DNA from: JBLHKS01 sp047620505
GTDB lineage: Bacteria; Verrucomicrobiota; Verrucomicrobiia; Verrucomicrobiales; DEV007
Direction: 5' to 3'
DNA: 26,299 nt
Assembly (NCBI GenBank): GCA_047620505.1
Contig: JBLHKS010000093.1
Coordinates: 1 to 26,299 of the forward strand
The notes below the pieces were generated by a model. It worked only from the letters and a program-made list of their open reading frames with translations. It did not search any database and was not told the origin of the DNA. Below are positions 1-8,108 of the stretch, piece after piece. The first letter of the stretch is position 1. Every line of letters starts with the position of its first letter. The position numbers and the translations under genes are program-made.

Positions 1-493
1 CAAAAGGAGCGGAACCTGCCTCTTTAATTCCTCCAAGAATTCAAACGCCTGAAAAAACGCAGACCTCACCTGCACAGCCAAAGACCAAGGGTGAGAGGAG
101 AAATTCAGTTCTTCCTCAGAACTCGGTCACTACATAAACCGTCAGAACAATGTTTTCAATTGGCGTGGATTTCTGCCGCTGTCCTGCCCCGTCCTTGAAT
201 CAGAAATGAGCAGTTCTGGAGAACTCGAAAGAGAGGCCAGTGTAGATCAGTCTTAGAAGGTGAATCTCTACTTCGACAGAACACCGCGGCATCGAGTCTT
301 CTCTTCCTGCGCGAAAAACAGGAGGGCCCCATTCCAATGCTTTTGGCAAATCGCCCTTGGTGCCGACTCAAGCCGATCGCCAGAGCGTTCGAAGTTCTCT
401 CCTCTACAGGATTTGATATTTGATAGAAATGTAGAGATCGAAGAAGCTTCACTGGCCTGACCTCTTTTTGTCAGTCTACTAACGAATTTACCG
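1..493. other. gene-free stretch, no feature supported except two small dyads
   Basis: I see no convincing coding sequence on either strand here. The short open frames have no start signal, no recognisable domain and arginine/serine-rich compositions typical of chance frames. The only structure I noticed is a pair of inverted repeats that share the same arms: AGTTCT/AGAACT at 107-123 with a 5-base loop, and again at 212-225 with a 2-base centre. This is the region downstream of the minus-strand envelope cluster, so it may hold its terminator, but neither dyad is followed by a T-run in the minus direction. Confidence 0.5.
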
Positions 494-1117
494 CTAATTT
501 GGGTCGGGATTCGAACTTGTGGCGATCTCTTCCGATGTTCCGAGAAAATCAACTGCATCTTGGGCGTCCTGCCGAAGTGGATGATCCTCTACTTTCATGA
601 TTTCTTCGCAAACAGCGGTGTAAAGCTTGATATCTCGATCGTGCAGTTCAGTAAAGATCGTCTCCCCTAGCTCAACTGGGAGATCCGTTTTCAACCCGAG
701 GGGAAGTGCATCGGTCCAATAGTTCTCGTCATCCAAAAGATTCAAGCCGTGACTCAACGCATCCAGGCGCTGACTCGTCGGGGCGTTTCTGTCGCCGGCA
801 ATTTCGAGTAGCAACTTGGAGCGATCTCTCATCGGAATTTCTCCGCTCGTAAGTGCATTGCCGATACGATCTGCCCAGGGATCGACATTGTTTGATGATC
901 CGGAAGTTGGATTCTCAGCTGCTGCCGCTTGGACGTTCCCAATCACTGGCGGAGTTGGGGGATCCGATTGAGGAGTAGGAGCTTCCGCTATTTCGGGATC
1001 GAGCGAAGAAGGAGCGACTGAAGGAATTGGATCGCTAGGGCCGTAGAAGGCAAAATACGCCAAGGCACCGCAAGTAATTATTAGCAGGAATACTATCGCT
1101 TTTGAAGCCAAGTTCAT
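494..1117 (-). CDS. membrane-anchored periplasmic protein of unknown function
   Basis: The product is 207 residues. An N-terminal hydrophobic segment (about residues 5-25) has few flanking charges and reads as a single membrane anchor or uncleaved signal. A Pro/Ser/Ala-rich linker follows (about 30-70), then a soluble, mostly helical, acidic domain up to the C terminus. I do not recognise the family. A frame-compatible GTG lies two codons upstream at 1123, but I chose the ATG at 1117 because AAGG sits five bases before it (AAGGTGAAAATG). It is the last gene of a three-gene minus-strand cluster and begins about 53 bases after the stop of the large repeat protein, so co-transcription is likely. 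A role as a membrane-side partner of the secreted proteins upstream is only a guess. Confidence 0.7.
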   Translation of the reverse strand: MNLASKAIVFLLIITCGALAYFAFYGPSDPIPSVAPSSLDPEIAEAPTPQSDPPTPPVIGNVQAAAAENPTSGSSNNVDPWADRIGNALTSGEIPMRDRSKLLLEIAGDRNAPTSQRLDALSHGLNLLDDENYWTDALPLGLKTDLPVELGETIFTELHDRDIKLYTAVCEEIMKVEDHPLRQDAQDAVDFLGTSEEIATSSNPDPN

Positions 1118-1170
1118 TTTCACCTTGAGAAGTTAGTGGTTAGGACCAATTAGGGGTGCTGTGGAAAGAA

Positions 1171-4100
1171 TTATGGGGCAGGAGGCGCGATAACGAGATG
1201 CCCAACTTCTTCTCGGCTTGTGTAATTTCCAGGTGCGATATTCTGCTTTTGAAAGACGACTGAATTAACCCTGAAATTTGTTCTAGGTGTTCGGACTGAG
1301 TAGGAGCCGCTGATCCCACCAGTTCGTGGATTCACAGTCAGTCGAATCGTCTCATCTGCAGTTGGGACATGTGTCGGTCGGTTGTTGTTACTCCAAATGA
1401 TATAGAAAGGCCCGAGCTGAGTTTCGGGGATACCCGTCAGAGGTGCGATGTCGGTCGACAAGGTTGTCTCCGCGTTTGGATTCCCGTCTTGAGTCAGAGT
1501 CAGGAGAGCGGCGTTAGCCACTGGTGTAAAGCGTGACCCGAGCATCTGACCTTCGATTGAGAAACCATCTCGAAGCAAAGAACTCAGGTTTGCCGTCCGA
1601 GTCCATAACACGGCTCCGTCTGCGTCGCTGATCCCGACGGATTCTCGAAAGACAATGGAGCCTCCCAGCTGGCCGGTCCTCACGCTCTTCAGGAATGACC
1701 ATTGATCGTTTCCATCAAGGAATCCGCTTAGAACATGCCTTTGACCATCAGCCATGAGGGCTGTGGCGCGGATAATTCCGTCTGCAGACACAGTTAGCGT
1801 TCCAACTGAATCTCCAGCTGGGAAACCCGCTCCCAGCGCTTCGTTCGCTGGAATTACGATCGTGTAGGCCCCCTCTGCTGCTGCAGGACTGGTCCTGGTA
1901 TATCCACTTCGAGCAAATTCTACGTTATAGACTTCACCAGTATCAAGATTTTGTAGGGCTCCCGAGTAAGTGACGACTCCTCCAGCGGTTTCTTGAATCT
2001 GAAACCCTGTGAGGTCATATCCAGTTGTGACATTTGCAATGGGTTGGGCAAATGTGCCGTCTGGATTGATTATGCCAGTCCCTCGTATGAATTTTCTTCC
2101 AATTCTGACACTCAGCGAAAAAGAGCCCGCGCCGAGTCGATCAGTTACGGTTAGAGAAGCCTCAGCAACCTGAGATTCGGCTCCACCATCTTCTTCGAGG
2201 ATTCCTTTATATCTTCCGATGTGATTGGCAGAGTCGTAATTCGCCGCACTTGTGGCGACTGGAGTTGCTGGGAGCGCTGGAGCAGCGAGGTGCCCGGCTC
2301 CTAGAGCGGCTTCGATATTATCGTCGGAGCCGGCTACTCCTGCTCCAGTCAGTTGAATGACGAAAGGATTGTTAAGCCGATCATTGGAGTTGATTGTGAG
2401 TGTCGCTGAATGGGCGGCGACGCCATCGGGATTAAATCCTACTCGAAGTGCCATTGCCTGCCCTGGTAGCACTTTGCCCGGATGTTGGCTCGCCAGGTAA
2501 AAGGTATCTGAGTCCGCGCCTGATATTTCGGGGCTGGACGACAGGTAAAGGACCGCTTGCCCGGTGTTGCTGATAACAATGACTCGTTCACCGGTTCCGC
2601 CATCTTCTCCTACGCTCCCGAGATCCAGCGTTGCGCCGCTCGCCACACTTCCGCTGGCAGCATCTTGAACGACGATCGTTGGTGTCCCAATCGTTGTCAT
2701 CCTAACGAGGCCTGTTAATTCTCTGCCCAGAAAGTGACCAGCGCTGATATTTTGCTTCTGGAATACGACTGAGTTGAGCGTGTAACGCGTCCGAGTCGAA
2801 CGGACAAAATAACTTCCACGAATTGTCCCATTTCGAGTGTTTACCAATAATCTGATCGATTCATCAGCAGAGGGAACATGTGTAGGTCTGTTATTATTGC
2901 CCCAAATGACATTAAATGGCCCCAACTGAGTCCCGGGTGCGCTTGTCAGCGGATCGATATCCTCAGTCAGCGAGATGCTGGCGTTCGGATTTCCGTCCTG
3001 CGTCATAGCTAGGAGAGCCAAGTCACGGATCAAAGCGAATCGGGATGCGAGCATTGTTCCTTCGATTGAAAATCCGGCGGGGAACAGAGCAGAGTTCACC
3101 GAAGCCGTTCGACTCCATTCTACATTTCCATCTGCATCACTGATGTTCGGGACATCCCGGAAAATTACCGAACCGCCGAGCTGTCCGGTTCTAGCACTCT
3201 TGAAGAAAGCCCAACGACCTTCTCCATCAATAAATCCAGTCAAAGTGTGACGCTGGCCGTCACCCATAACTAAGGTTGCGCGAGAGGTTCCGGTAGACCT
3301 GACCGAGATATACCCGACCGAATCTCCGCTCGGGTAGCCTGCGCCAAGTGCTTCATTCGCGGGGATGATCATAGTGTAGTTTCCTTCAGAAGGTGCAGGG
3401 TTGCTCCTCGAAAATTGGTTCTTCGCAAACTCTACGCTATAACTTTCTCCCGATTCCAGATTCTGCACCGTTCCGGCATAGGTAACTACCCCAGCAGCAG
3501 TCTCTTGAATCTGAAATCCAATAAGATCGTACCCGGCGGTGATCCGGGCAATCGAAGGAGCAGTAATCGTTCCGTCAGCATTGATCGAGCCGGTGGCTCG
3601 TACCGATGTTCTTCCCATTCGAAAAACCAAAGAGAACGCCCCGACGCCTCTGCGGTCTGTGACGGTGAAAGAAGCTTCACCGACTGGGGATTCTGCTCCA
3701 CCACTTTCTTTTAAGATCCCCTTATACCTGCCAGCGTGAGTAGCCGGATCGTAAATTTCTCCAGTTGTGGCGATTGGAGCTGCACCTGCGCCGGCGGACT
3801 CAACGTGTGCTGTTCCGAGTTCCGGACTGATATTGTCTGCGGATCCAGCGACTCCCGTTCCGGATAGATTCAAAGTGAACGGATTATTGAGGCGATCATT
3901 GGAGATGATATTCAACGTTGCCGATTCGCCTGCTTCCGAGTCGGGATTAAAGCCAATCCGAATCGCGATCGCATCGCCTGGCTGGATCTTGCCAGGATGT
4001 TGAGTGGCAAGATAAAAACTGGATGCATTCGGACCCGATATTTCAGGACTAGATGGTAGGTATAGAACTGCCGCTCCAGTGTTGCTGATCACAATCACTT

Positions 4101-5952
4101 GTTCGCCAGTTCCGCCATCCTCTCCGACATTCCCAAAATCCAGATTCGCGCCGTTTGTAATATTCCCGCTACCTGAATCCTGCACGATCAGAGCGGGGTC
4201 GCCGACAGACTCCATTTTCACGAGTCCAGTGAGATTTTCCGCGCCCACAAAGTTGCCAGTAATGAGATTCTGCTTCTGAAGTGCGACACCGCTAAACGAA
4301 ATCGATTGGGTTTTAGGGCGACCGTCGCCGCCAGTGTAGCGGAGAGAGTATCGTCCGCTCACCGCTCCGGATCTGGCAGTGAACCTGACAGTCAGTTTCT
4401 CGCCAGCGATCGCGCCCGGAAAAGTGACTTTGCTGCCATCCCAGACGAGAGTTTTCTGGGCGAAAGCGGGATCCAGCGCCCCTCCTATCAGATCAAGAGA
4501 GGCATCTCCGCCCTCCAGGAAAAGAGCAACAAGCGGATTTGAACGACCCATGTCCGTGAAGGCCGATCCGATCAGGTTCACACTGGTTTCGAATCCTAGT
4601 GGGTAGGTGCTGCGAGTTGTGGGCCGAGCTTCAGCCGGCTTGAACCAGTGCAGAGGCCCGTCAAAATCGGCAATGTTATCGGTGTTTCGGAATGAGACAC
4701 GCCCCGCAATAAATCCCTCTCGACGATACAAATCGGAAAACAGGTGCCAGATGCTGTCTTCAGATAAGTACCCAGTATCCGTAGCGCGTGTTCCGTCTCC
4801 AAGGATCATTGTTGCGCGAAGTTGACCTTTCGTTGTAACCTTGATCTGTCCAACTCCATCGCCGGCCGGAAGAGCCGTTTGAGTCGTGCTACCGGGAGCT
4901 GGCAGCGCAAATGTGTAGACGCCTGCACCAGGGTGATCTCCACCTGCGCGCTGCACGCCATTCTGCGTGGCTTCGACTGTCGATACTTCTCCGTCGTTGT
5001 CCACCGTCCCCACAAAAGTGTAAACATCACTGACGCTGTCTTGCCTGATATTCAGAGTTAAAGTTATTGGCGGGAGACCAGCTCTCGTCACCACTATCGG
5101 CCCGAGATCTCCAGCTGGTAGGATCAGGGACCCTGAATATCGAAAAACCGTTCCGTCGACCTTACCAGAGACGGAGGCTCGTCCTCTCGTCACGCGAACC
5201 GTGATCTCACCATTGACGCGCCCCCCTTCTCCAGACAACAAGCCTTGATAGGTTCCACTGGCAGCATCGGCCCAGTCGACGTCAACCAAAGTTTGGGCTC
5301 CTCCAGTGTCGTTTGACTGATCGACCTCGCTTCCTCCGCCTCCAGGCAGGACAGAATCGTCGGTTCCGGCAGTCCCATTGCTGTGCGTTCCGTTCGCGCC
5401 TGGGTTAGAAATTTCAATATTGCCGCCGTTCGTCCCATTGAGGTAGGCGAGATTGAATACTCCGCGTCGTGCTGGCAGCTGCCAGCTGATCGAAGAAGCA
5501 ATGTTACTTGCGTTGATTGTCCGAAATGTATCAAATGTGGTCGAGTCAGTCACGGAGGCACCGGAGGTCACCACACCTGGAAACCAATAAAAGGAAGTCG
5601 CCATCCCCGGCGTCAGCTGCAGCGCGTCGTAATCGATCCCGCGCAACACACCGATGAATCCGCGGCCACCGGTAAACTGACTGGTAGACGATTGAACGAC
5701 CCCAATAATGATGTCGTCACTCAATCCGATCTGTTCGCCTGCTTCCAGTTTTGTTCCCACGGCTGAAGCGTGAGCTGGAGATGTAAATCCGTCGCCGCTT
5801 CGATCGACAACCAGCACCCCAACCGTTCCGTCCGCGACTCCGAGCTCGCCTCCCAGATTAACTTGAAGAGTGACCTTCGCGAAAGCTGACTGACTGAACA
5901 GACAGAGGATTCCGACCGTGATCAGCGATTTCATTGTAGATTGGCGCATCAT
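1171..5952 (-). CDS. very large secreted repeat protein with choice-of-anchor D (ASPM/SPD-2/Hydin-like) domains
   Basis: The protein has 1593 residues and a signal peptide (about 1-25, ending Ser-Ala-Phe-Ala; an internal Met at residue 7 is an equally possible start). After an N-terminal segment come three tandem beta-rich units: about 234-741, 742-1246 and 1247-1593. Units 2 and 3 begin with the near-identical RYKGIL and share long blocks, for example NNNRPTHVP and VVFQKQNI. Units 1 and 2 each end in a domain of about 100 residues starting LDFGNVGEDGG (604) and LDLGSVGEDGG (1109), with ISNTG and FNPD motifs typical of choice-of-anchor D/ASH folds. Unit 3 stops before that domain. No PEP-CTERM, LPXTG or T9SS sorting tail is visible. 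It is probably a surface or outer-membrane-associated structural protein or adhesin; no enzymatic motif was seen. It follows the TIGR02597-like gene by 44 bases. Confidence 0.85.
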   Translation of the reverse strand: MMRQSTMKSLITVGILCLFSQSAFAKVTLQVNLGGELGVADGTVGVLVVDRSGDGFTSPAHASAVGTKLEAGEQIGLSDDIIIGVVQSSTSQFTGGRGFIGVLRGIDYDALQLTPGMATSFYWFPGVVTSGASVTDSTTFDTFRTINASNIASSISWQLPARRGVFNLAYLNGTNGGNIEISNPGANGTHSNGTAGTDDSVLPGGGGSEVDQSNDTGGAQTLVDVDWADAASGTYQGLLSGEGGRVNGEITVRVTRGRASVSGKVDGTVFRYSGSLILPAGDLGPIVVTRAGLPPITLTLNIRQDSVSDVYTFVGTVDNDGEVSTVEATQNGVQRAGGDHPGAGVYTFALPAPGSTTQTALPAGDGVGQIKVTTKGQLRATMILGDGTRATDTGYLSEDSIWHLFSDLYRREGFIAGRVSFRNTDNIADFDGPLHWFKPAEARPTTRSTYPLGFETSVNLIGSAFTDMGRSNPLVALFLEGGDASLDLIGGALDPAFAQKTLVWDGSKVTFPGAIAGEKLTVRFTARSGAVSGRYSLRYTGGDGRPKTQSISFSGVALQKQNLITGNFVGAENLTGLVKMESVGDPALIVQDSGSGNITNGANLDFGNVGEDGGTGEQVIVISNTGAAVLYLPSSPEISGPNASSFYLATQHPGKIQPGDAIAIRIGFNPDSEAGESATLNIISNDRLNNPFTLNLSGTGVAGSADNISPELGTAHVESAGAGAAPIATTGEIYDPATHAGRYKGILKESGGAESPVGEASFTVTDRRGVGAFSLVFRMGRTSVRATGSINADGTITAPSIARITAGYDLIGFQIQETAAGVVTYAGTVQNLESGESYSVEFAKNQFSRSNPAPSEGNYTMIIPANEALGAGYPSGDSVGYISVRSTGTSRATLVMGDGQRHTLTGFIDGEGRWAFFKSARTGQLGGSVIFRDVPNISDADGNVEWSRTASVNSALFPAGFSIEGTMLASRFALIRDLALLAMTQDGNPNASISLTEDIDPLTSAPGTQLGPFNVIWGNNNRPTHVPSADESIRLLVNTRNGTIRGSYFVRSTRTRYTLNSVVFQKQNISAGHFLGRELTGLVRMTTIGTPTIVVQDAASGSVASGATLDLGSVGEDGGTGERVIVISNTGQAVLYLSSSPEISGADSDTFYLASQHPGKVLPGQAMALRVGFNPDGVAAHSATLTINSNDRLNNPFVIQLTGAGVAGSDDNIEAALGAGHLAAPALPATPVATSAANYDSANHIGRYKGILEEDGGAESQVAEASLTVTDRLGAGSFSLSVRIGRKFIRGTGIINPDGTFAQPIANVTTGYDLTGFQIQETAGGVVTYSGALQNLDTGEVYNVEFARSGYTRTSPAAAEGAYTIVIPANEALGAGFPAGDSVGTLTVSADGIIRATALMADGQRHVLSGFLDGNDQWSFLKSVRTGQLGGSIVFRESVGISDADGAVLWTRTANLSSLLRDGFSIEGQMLGSRFTPVANAALLTLTQDGNPNAETTLSTDIAPLTGIPETQLGPFYIIWSNNNRPTHVPTADETIRLTVNPRTGGISGSYSVRTPRTNFRVNSVVFQKQNIAPGNYTSREEVGHLVIAPPAP
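1174..5253 (-). repeat. three tandem ~505-residue coding units within the large surface protein
   Basis: In DNA, unit 1 spans about 5253-3730, unit 2 3729-2215 and unit 3 2214-1174. The offset between unit 2 and unit 3 start motifs is 1515 bases, an exact multiple of three (505 codons). Units 2 and 3 are clearly similar in protein, including shared TGYDL.GFQIQET and SDADG motifs, but synonymous sites differ often, so the duplication is old rather than a fresh tandem copy. Unit 1 is more divergent. Unit 3 lacks the terminal anchor D domain. Confidence 0.8.
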
Positions 5953-5996
5953 GATGTTGAGCTGAGTGCGGTTAGTTGAAAAAGAATGCTAGAAAA

Positions 5997-7076
5997 TTAA
6001 TAAGTGGGCTCATTTTTCCAAGCGACGATGCCGTCGCGCGTCCCTGGACCCTTTCGAACGACGATCACTGAACCTGGCGGAAGCTCAGCGTCGTCTGAAA
6101 TCGGATAATCAGCTTCGTTGTCCAATCGCCAGCCTGTTGAGGTCAGAAAATATCGTGTCGTCTCGGATTTATTTTGAGCAGCCACGGTATTGTCGAAAAT
6201 CAAAAGCTCGTCTCCTCGACGAGTCGGATCATTGCTGGTGCTCCTTTTGAAGTTCGCAGTGGTGAACCCGAGGTCAGCCAAGCGAGTCGGAATAGGCCGA
6301 ATAATCGCCAGCACATTGTCGTTTCCGGAGCCTTGTTTCGTCGAGATCAGAACCGCGCTCGTGTAGACATCGACGTGAGCGGCAGGGCGAAACACCGTAT
6401 CAGCCGCAGCCGGCTGGTGTCGAATGACGAGCGCTGAATGGGGAGGAACGATCACGCTGCCCGCTGCCGGAGCACCGGTATCGGATTGAAACCATCCGGA
6501 AGTCTTCACGTAATAAATTTTCTCAGGCGCAAGATCGATTCCAGTTGCAGTCGGCTCAAAAAAATGAACTTCGCTGCCTCGGCCGGAAATAAGGTCGCCG
6601 GTCGATGGATGGAGCGTCGTTTGGGTCGCAGCAGGCAACAATGTGGCCAAGGTCCAGTGTGGGATGATCAAAAAGCGGTCTCCCGTCTTAAGCAAAAGTC
6701 TTCCGAAGCCATCTGGATTGACCGTGAAATCTGCCGCGCCATTCGCGGTGATCTCAAGAATCAGCCCAGCAGCTGCTCCCGATGTGAACTTCACGTAATG
6801 GCTGCCGACAAACTCATCGACCGTCCAACCCGGCGTCCCAGATGCCGGAACTAATATCGAGGCGTTAAAGAAAGTCACGTTCGCCGCCAGACTGCCCGAA
6901 TAGGCTGGAGCCTGGTGAAATGGAACGCTGACGTAGGTGTCGGACCCTCCAAGACAGGTTGTTGAGTTGTAGCCGACGATTCGGCTGGTCGCGACCTGCG
7001 CGCTTAAACTCGAAATTCCGAGAATCAGCATGCAGAAGATGCTGAAAATGATGTGACGCGACCCGTGACTTTTCAT
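5997..7076 (-). CDS. secreted TIGR02597-like family protein
   Basis: The product is 359 residues with a signal peptide (about 1-26, ending LSAQ). The mature region opens with ATSRIVGYNSTTCLGGSDT and continues with a beta-rich pattern that includes IIPHWTLATLLP near the middle. I associate these features with the TIGR02597 family, which as far as I know is found mainly in Verrucomicrobiota; its function is unknown. No catalytic motif is visible. It is the first gene of the minus-strand cluster that continues with the 1593-residue repeat protein, so the two are probably co-expressed and may act together at the cell surface. The start follows a long AT-rich leader, and I see no strong ribosome binding site next to it. 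Family assignment is from memory of conserved motifs, not a search. Confidence 0.75.
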   Translation of the reverse strand: MKSHGSRHIIFSIFCMLILGISSLSAQVATSRIVGYNSTTCLGGSDTYVSVPFHQAPAYSGSLAANVTFFNASILVPASGTPGWTVDEFVGSHYVKFTSGAAAGLILEITANGAADFTVNPDGFGRLLLKTGDRFLIIPHWTLATLLPAATQTTLHPSTGDLISGRGSEVHFFEPTATGIDLAPEKIYYVKTSGWFQSDTGAPAAGSVIVPPHSALVIRHQPAAADTVFRPAAHVDVYTSAVLISTKQGSGNDNVLAIIRPIPTRLADLGFTTANFKRSTSNDPTRRGDELLIFDNTVAAQNKSETTRYFLTSTGWRLDNEADYPISDDAELPPGSVIVVRKGPGTRDGIVAWKNEPTY

Positions 7077-7145
7077 ATTTTTTGGGACAATGGAAATCCT
7101 TTAAATGTCTAACAACCAGCTACCTGAATTTATTGGCGGAAATTA

Positions 7146-7162
7146 TGAAAATCTTATTTTCA
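7146..7162. promoter_or_regulatory. perfect 7-3-7 dyad in the leader of the surface-protein cluster
   Basis: TGAAAAT-CTT-ATTTTCA is a perfect inverted repeat with 7-base arms and a 3-base spacer. It lies 70-86 bases upstream of the TIGR02597-like start inside an AT-rich, gene-free leader (7077-7298). Size and position fit an operator for a dimeric regulator, but no regulator gene is adjacent. The leader is AT-rich enough that short A/T dyads can arise by chance. Confidence 0.35.
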
Positions 7163-7265
7163 ATATTCTATTGGGCATCCTATCAATCATCTTACAACTG
7201 AACAGCGATAAAATGACGAAAATTGGGAAAAAGGAGCGGATTTTGCCATCCTTCTGTCATTTTTA

Positions 7266-7299
7266 ACGATTCTCGCTGTTTGAGGCCGTTTAGAATCGT
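7266..7299 (-). terminator. possible hairpin at the aroD stop codon
   Basis: ACGATTCT (7266-7273) and AGAATCGT (7292-7299) form a perfect 8-bp stem around an 18-base loop. On the minus strand the stem begins with the last base of the aroD TGA. The stem is followed by TTAAAAATG rather than a T-run, so it is not a canonical intrinsic terminator. It could mark the 3' end of the aroD mRNA. Confidence 0.3.
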
Positions 7300-8009
7300 C
7301 AAAGTTCAGCTATTAATCGCTTCAATTCTTGAGCCGGCCACTGCCCAGGGGCGTTTGGAACTCGAAAATATCCGTAGTTCAGAACCGATCCCGCCCGAGC
7401 AAGAACCAGTCGTGAGAGTTTTCCCAGCGGGCCCATTCCCATCGCGCTAACCGGGCCTTTCGTAGACTCGACGAAGGTCGCGAGGTCGAAAATATCTCGG
7501 TTCGTCTCAACCACGACAGCCACTTTTACTGCATCGAGTTGAAATTCCTCCGCTTTCATCGCCGCCTGCGAAAGCGCCTCGCTGCCCGGCATCTTTTCGA
7601 AATCATGCATCGAGCCGATAACTGCGGCACCCGAAGCTCTCGCGGTTTCCACGAATTCCCTCAGGGCCTCCGATTCGTCAATCGAGCGCAATTCAAGATC
7701 GACGATCGCCGCATGCGGTAGAAATCGAGTCAGCAGCTGCTCACGAGCTCCAGCGTCCAAAATTCCGATCCCGCCCTCCAACGGATGACGCGCGGTGATC
7801 AAAATCGACCCCAAGTCGCCAGCCATTTCCTCGGCTTGGTCGAGCGCTGAGGGCCCAATCTGACTCAGATTATCAAGTCTCAACTCCAGCACGTCGATCC
7901 CATCGATGACTCCCTCTTTAGAGAGAATCGCAAGATCCTCAGCCGTCGTAATCGTCGCAACGACCAATGGACTTGTAGTGAAATTATGAAAATTATCTTT
8001 AATTATCAT
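7299..8009 (-). CDS. aroD: type I 3-dehydroquinate dehydratase
   Basis: This cytoplasmic enzyme dehydrates 3-dehydroquinate to 3-dehydroshikimate, the third step of the shikimate pathway, by a Schiff-base mechanism. The 236-residue product has the expected single-domain TIM-barrel length. It shows the substrate-binding LELRLD strand (Glu42, Arg44), RHPLEGG (Arg74), the catalytic His135 in GSMHDF and the Schiff-base Lys162 in DAVKVAV. MGPLGKLSR and a C-terminal PGQ complete the usual set. I chose the Met at 8009 because the 19 residues encoded upstream to 8066 do not resemble the family. No clear ribosome binding site precedes either start. No other shikimate gene is nearby. It is divergent from the sugar phosphotransferase gene, with a 99-base gap. 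Confidence 0.9.
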   Translation of the reverse strand: MIIKDNFHNFTTSPLVVATITTAEDLAILSKEGVIDGIDVLELRLDNLSQIGPSALDQAEEMAGDLGSILITARHPLEGGIGILDAGAREQLLTRFLPHAAIVDLELRSIDESEALREFVETARASGAAVIGSMHDFEKMPGSEALSQAAMKAEEFQLDAVKVAVVVETNRDIFDLATFVESTKGPVSAMGMGPLGKLSRLVLARAGSVLNYGYFRVPNAPGQWPAQELKRLIAEL

Positions 8010-8108
8010 GATTATGGCATGATGCTTTGGAGGCTTCGAAAGCCAAGGATACCGGAAATTTAACAAAGCCGTTCATTTATTCGAGCCGCCCAAAACCCCG
8101 ATCACGCG

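Noticed and set aside
2..13. The 12-mer AAAAGGAGCGGA, which recurs near 7230
   Set aside because: Dozens of 12-mer matches are expected by chance when both strands of a 26-kb window are compared, and the flanks differ.
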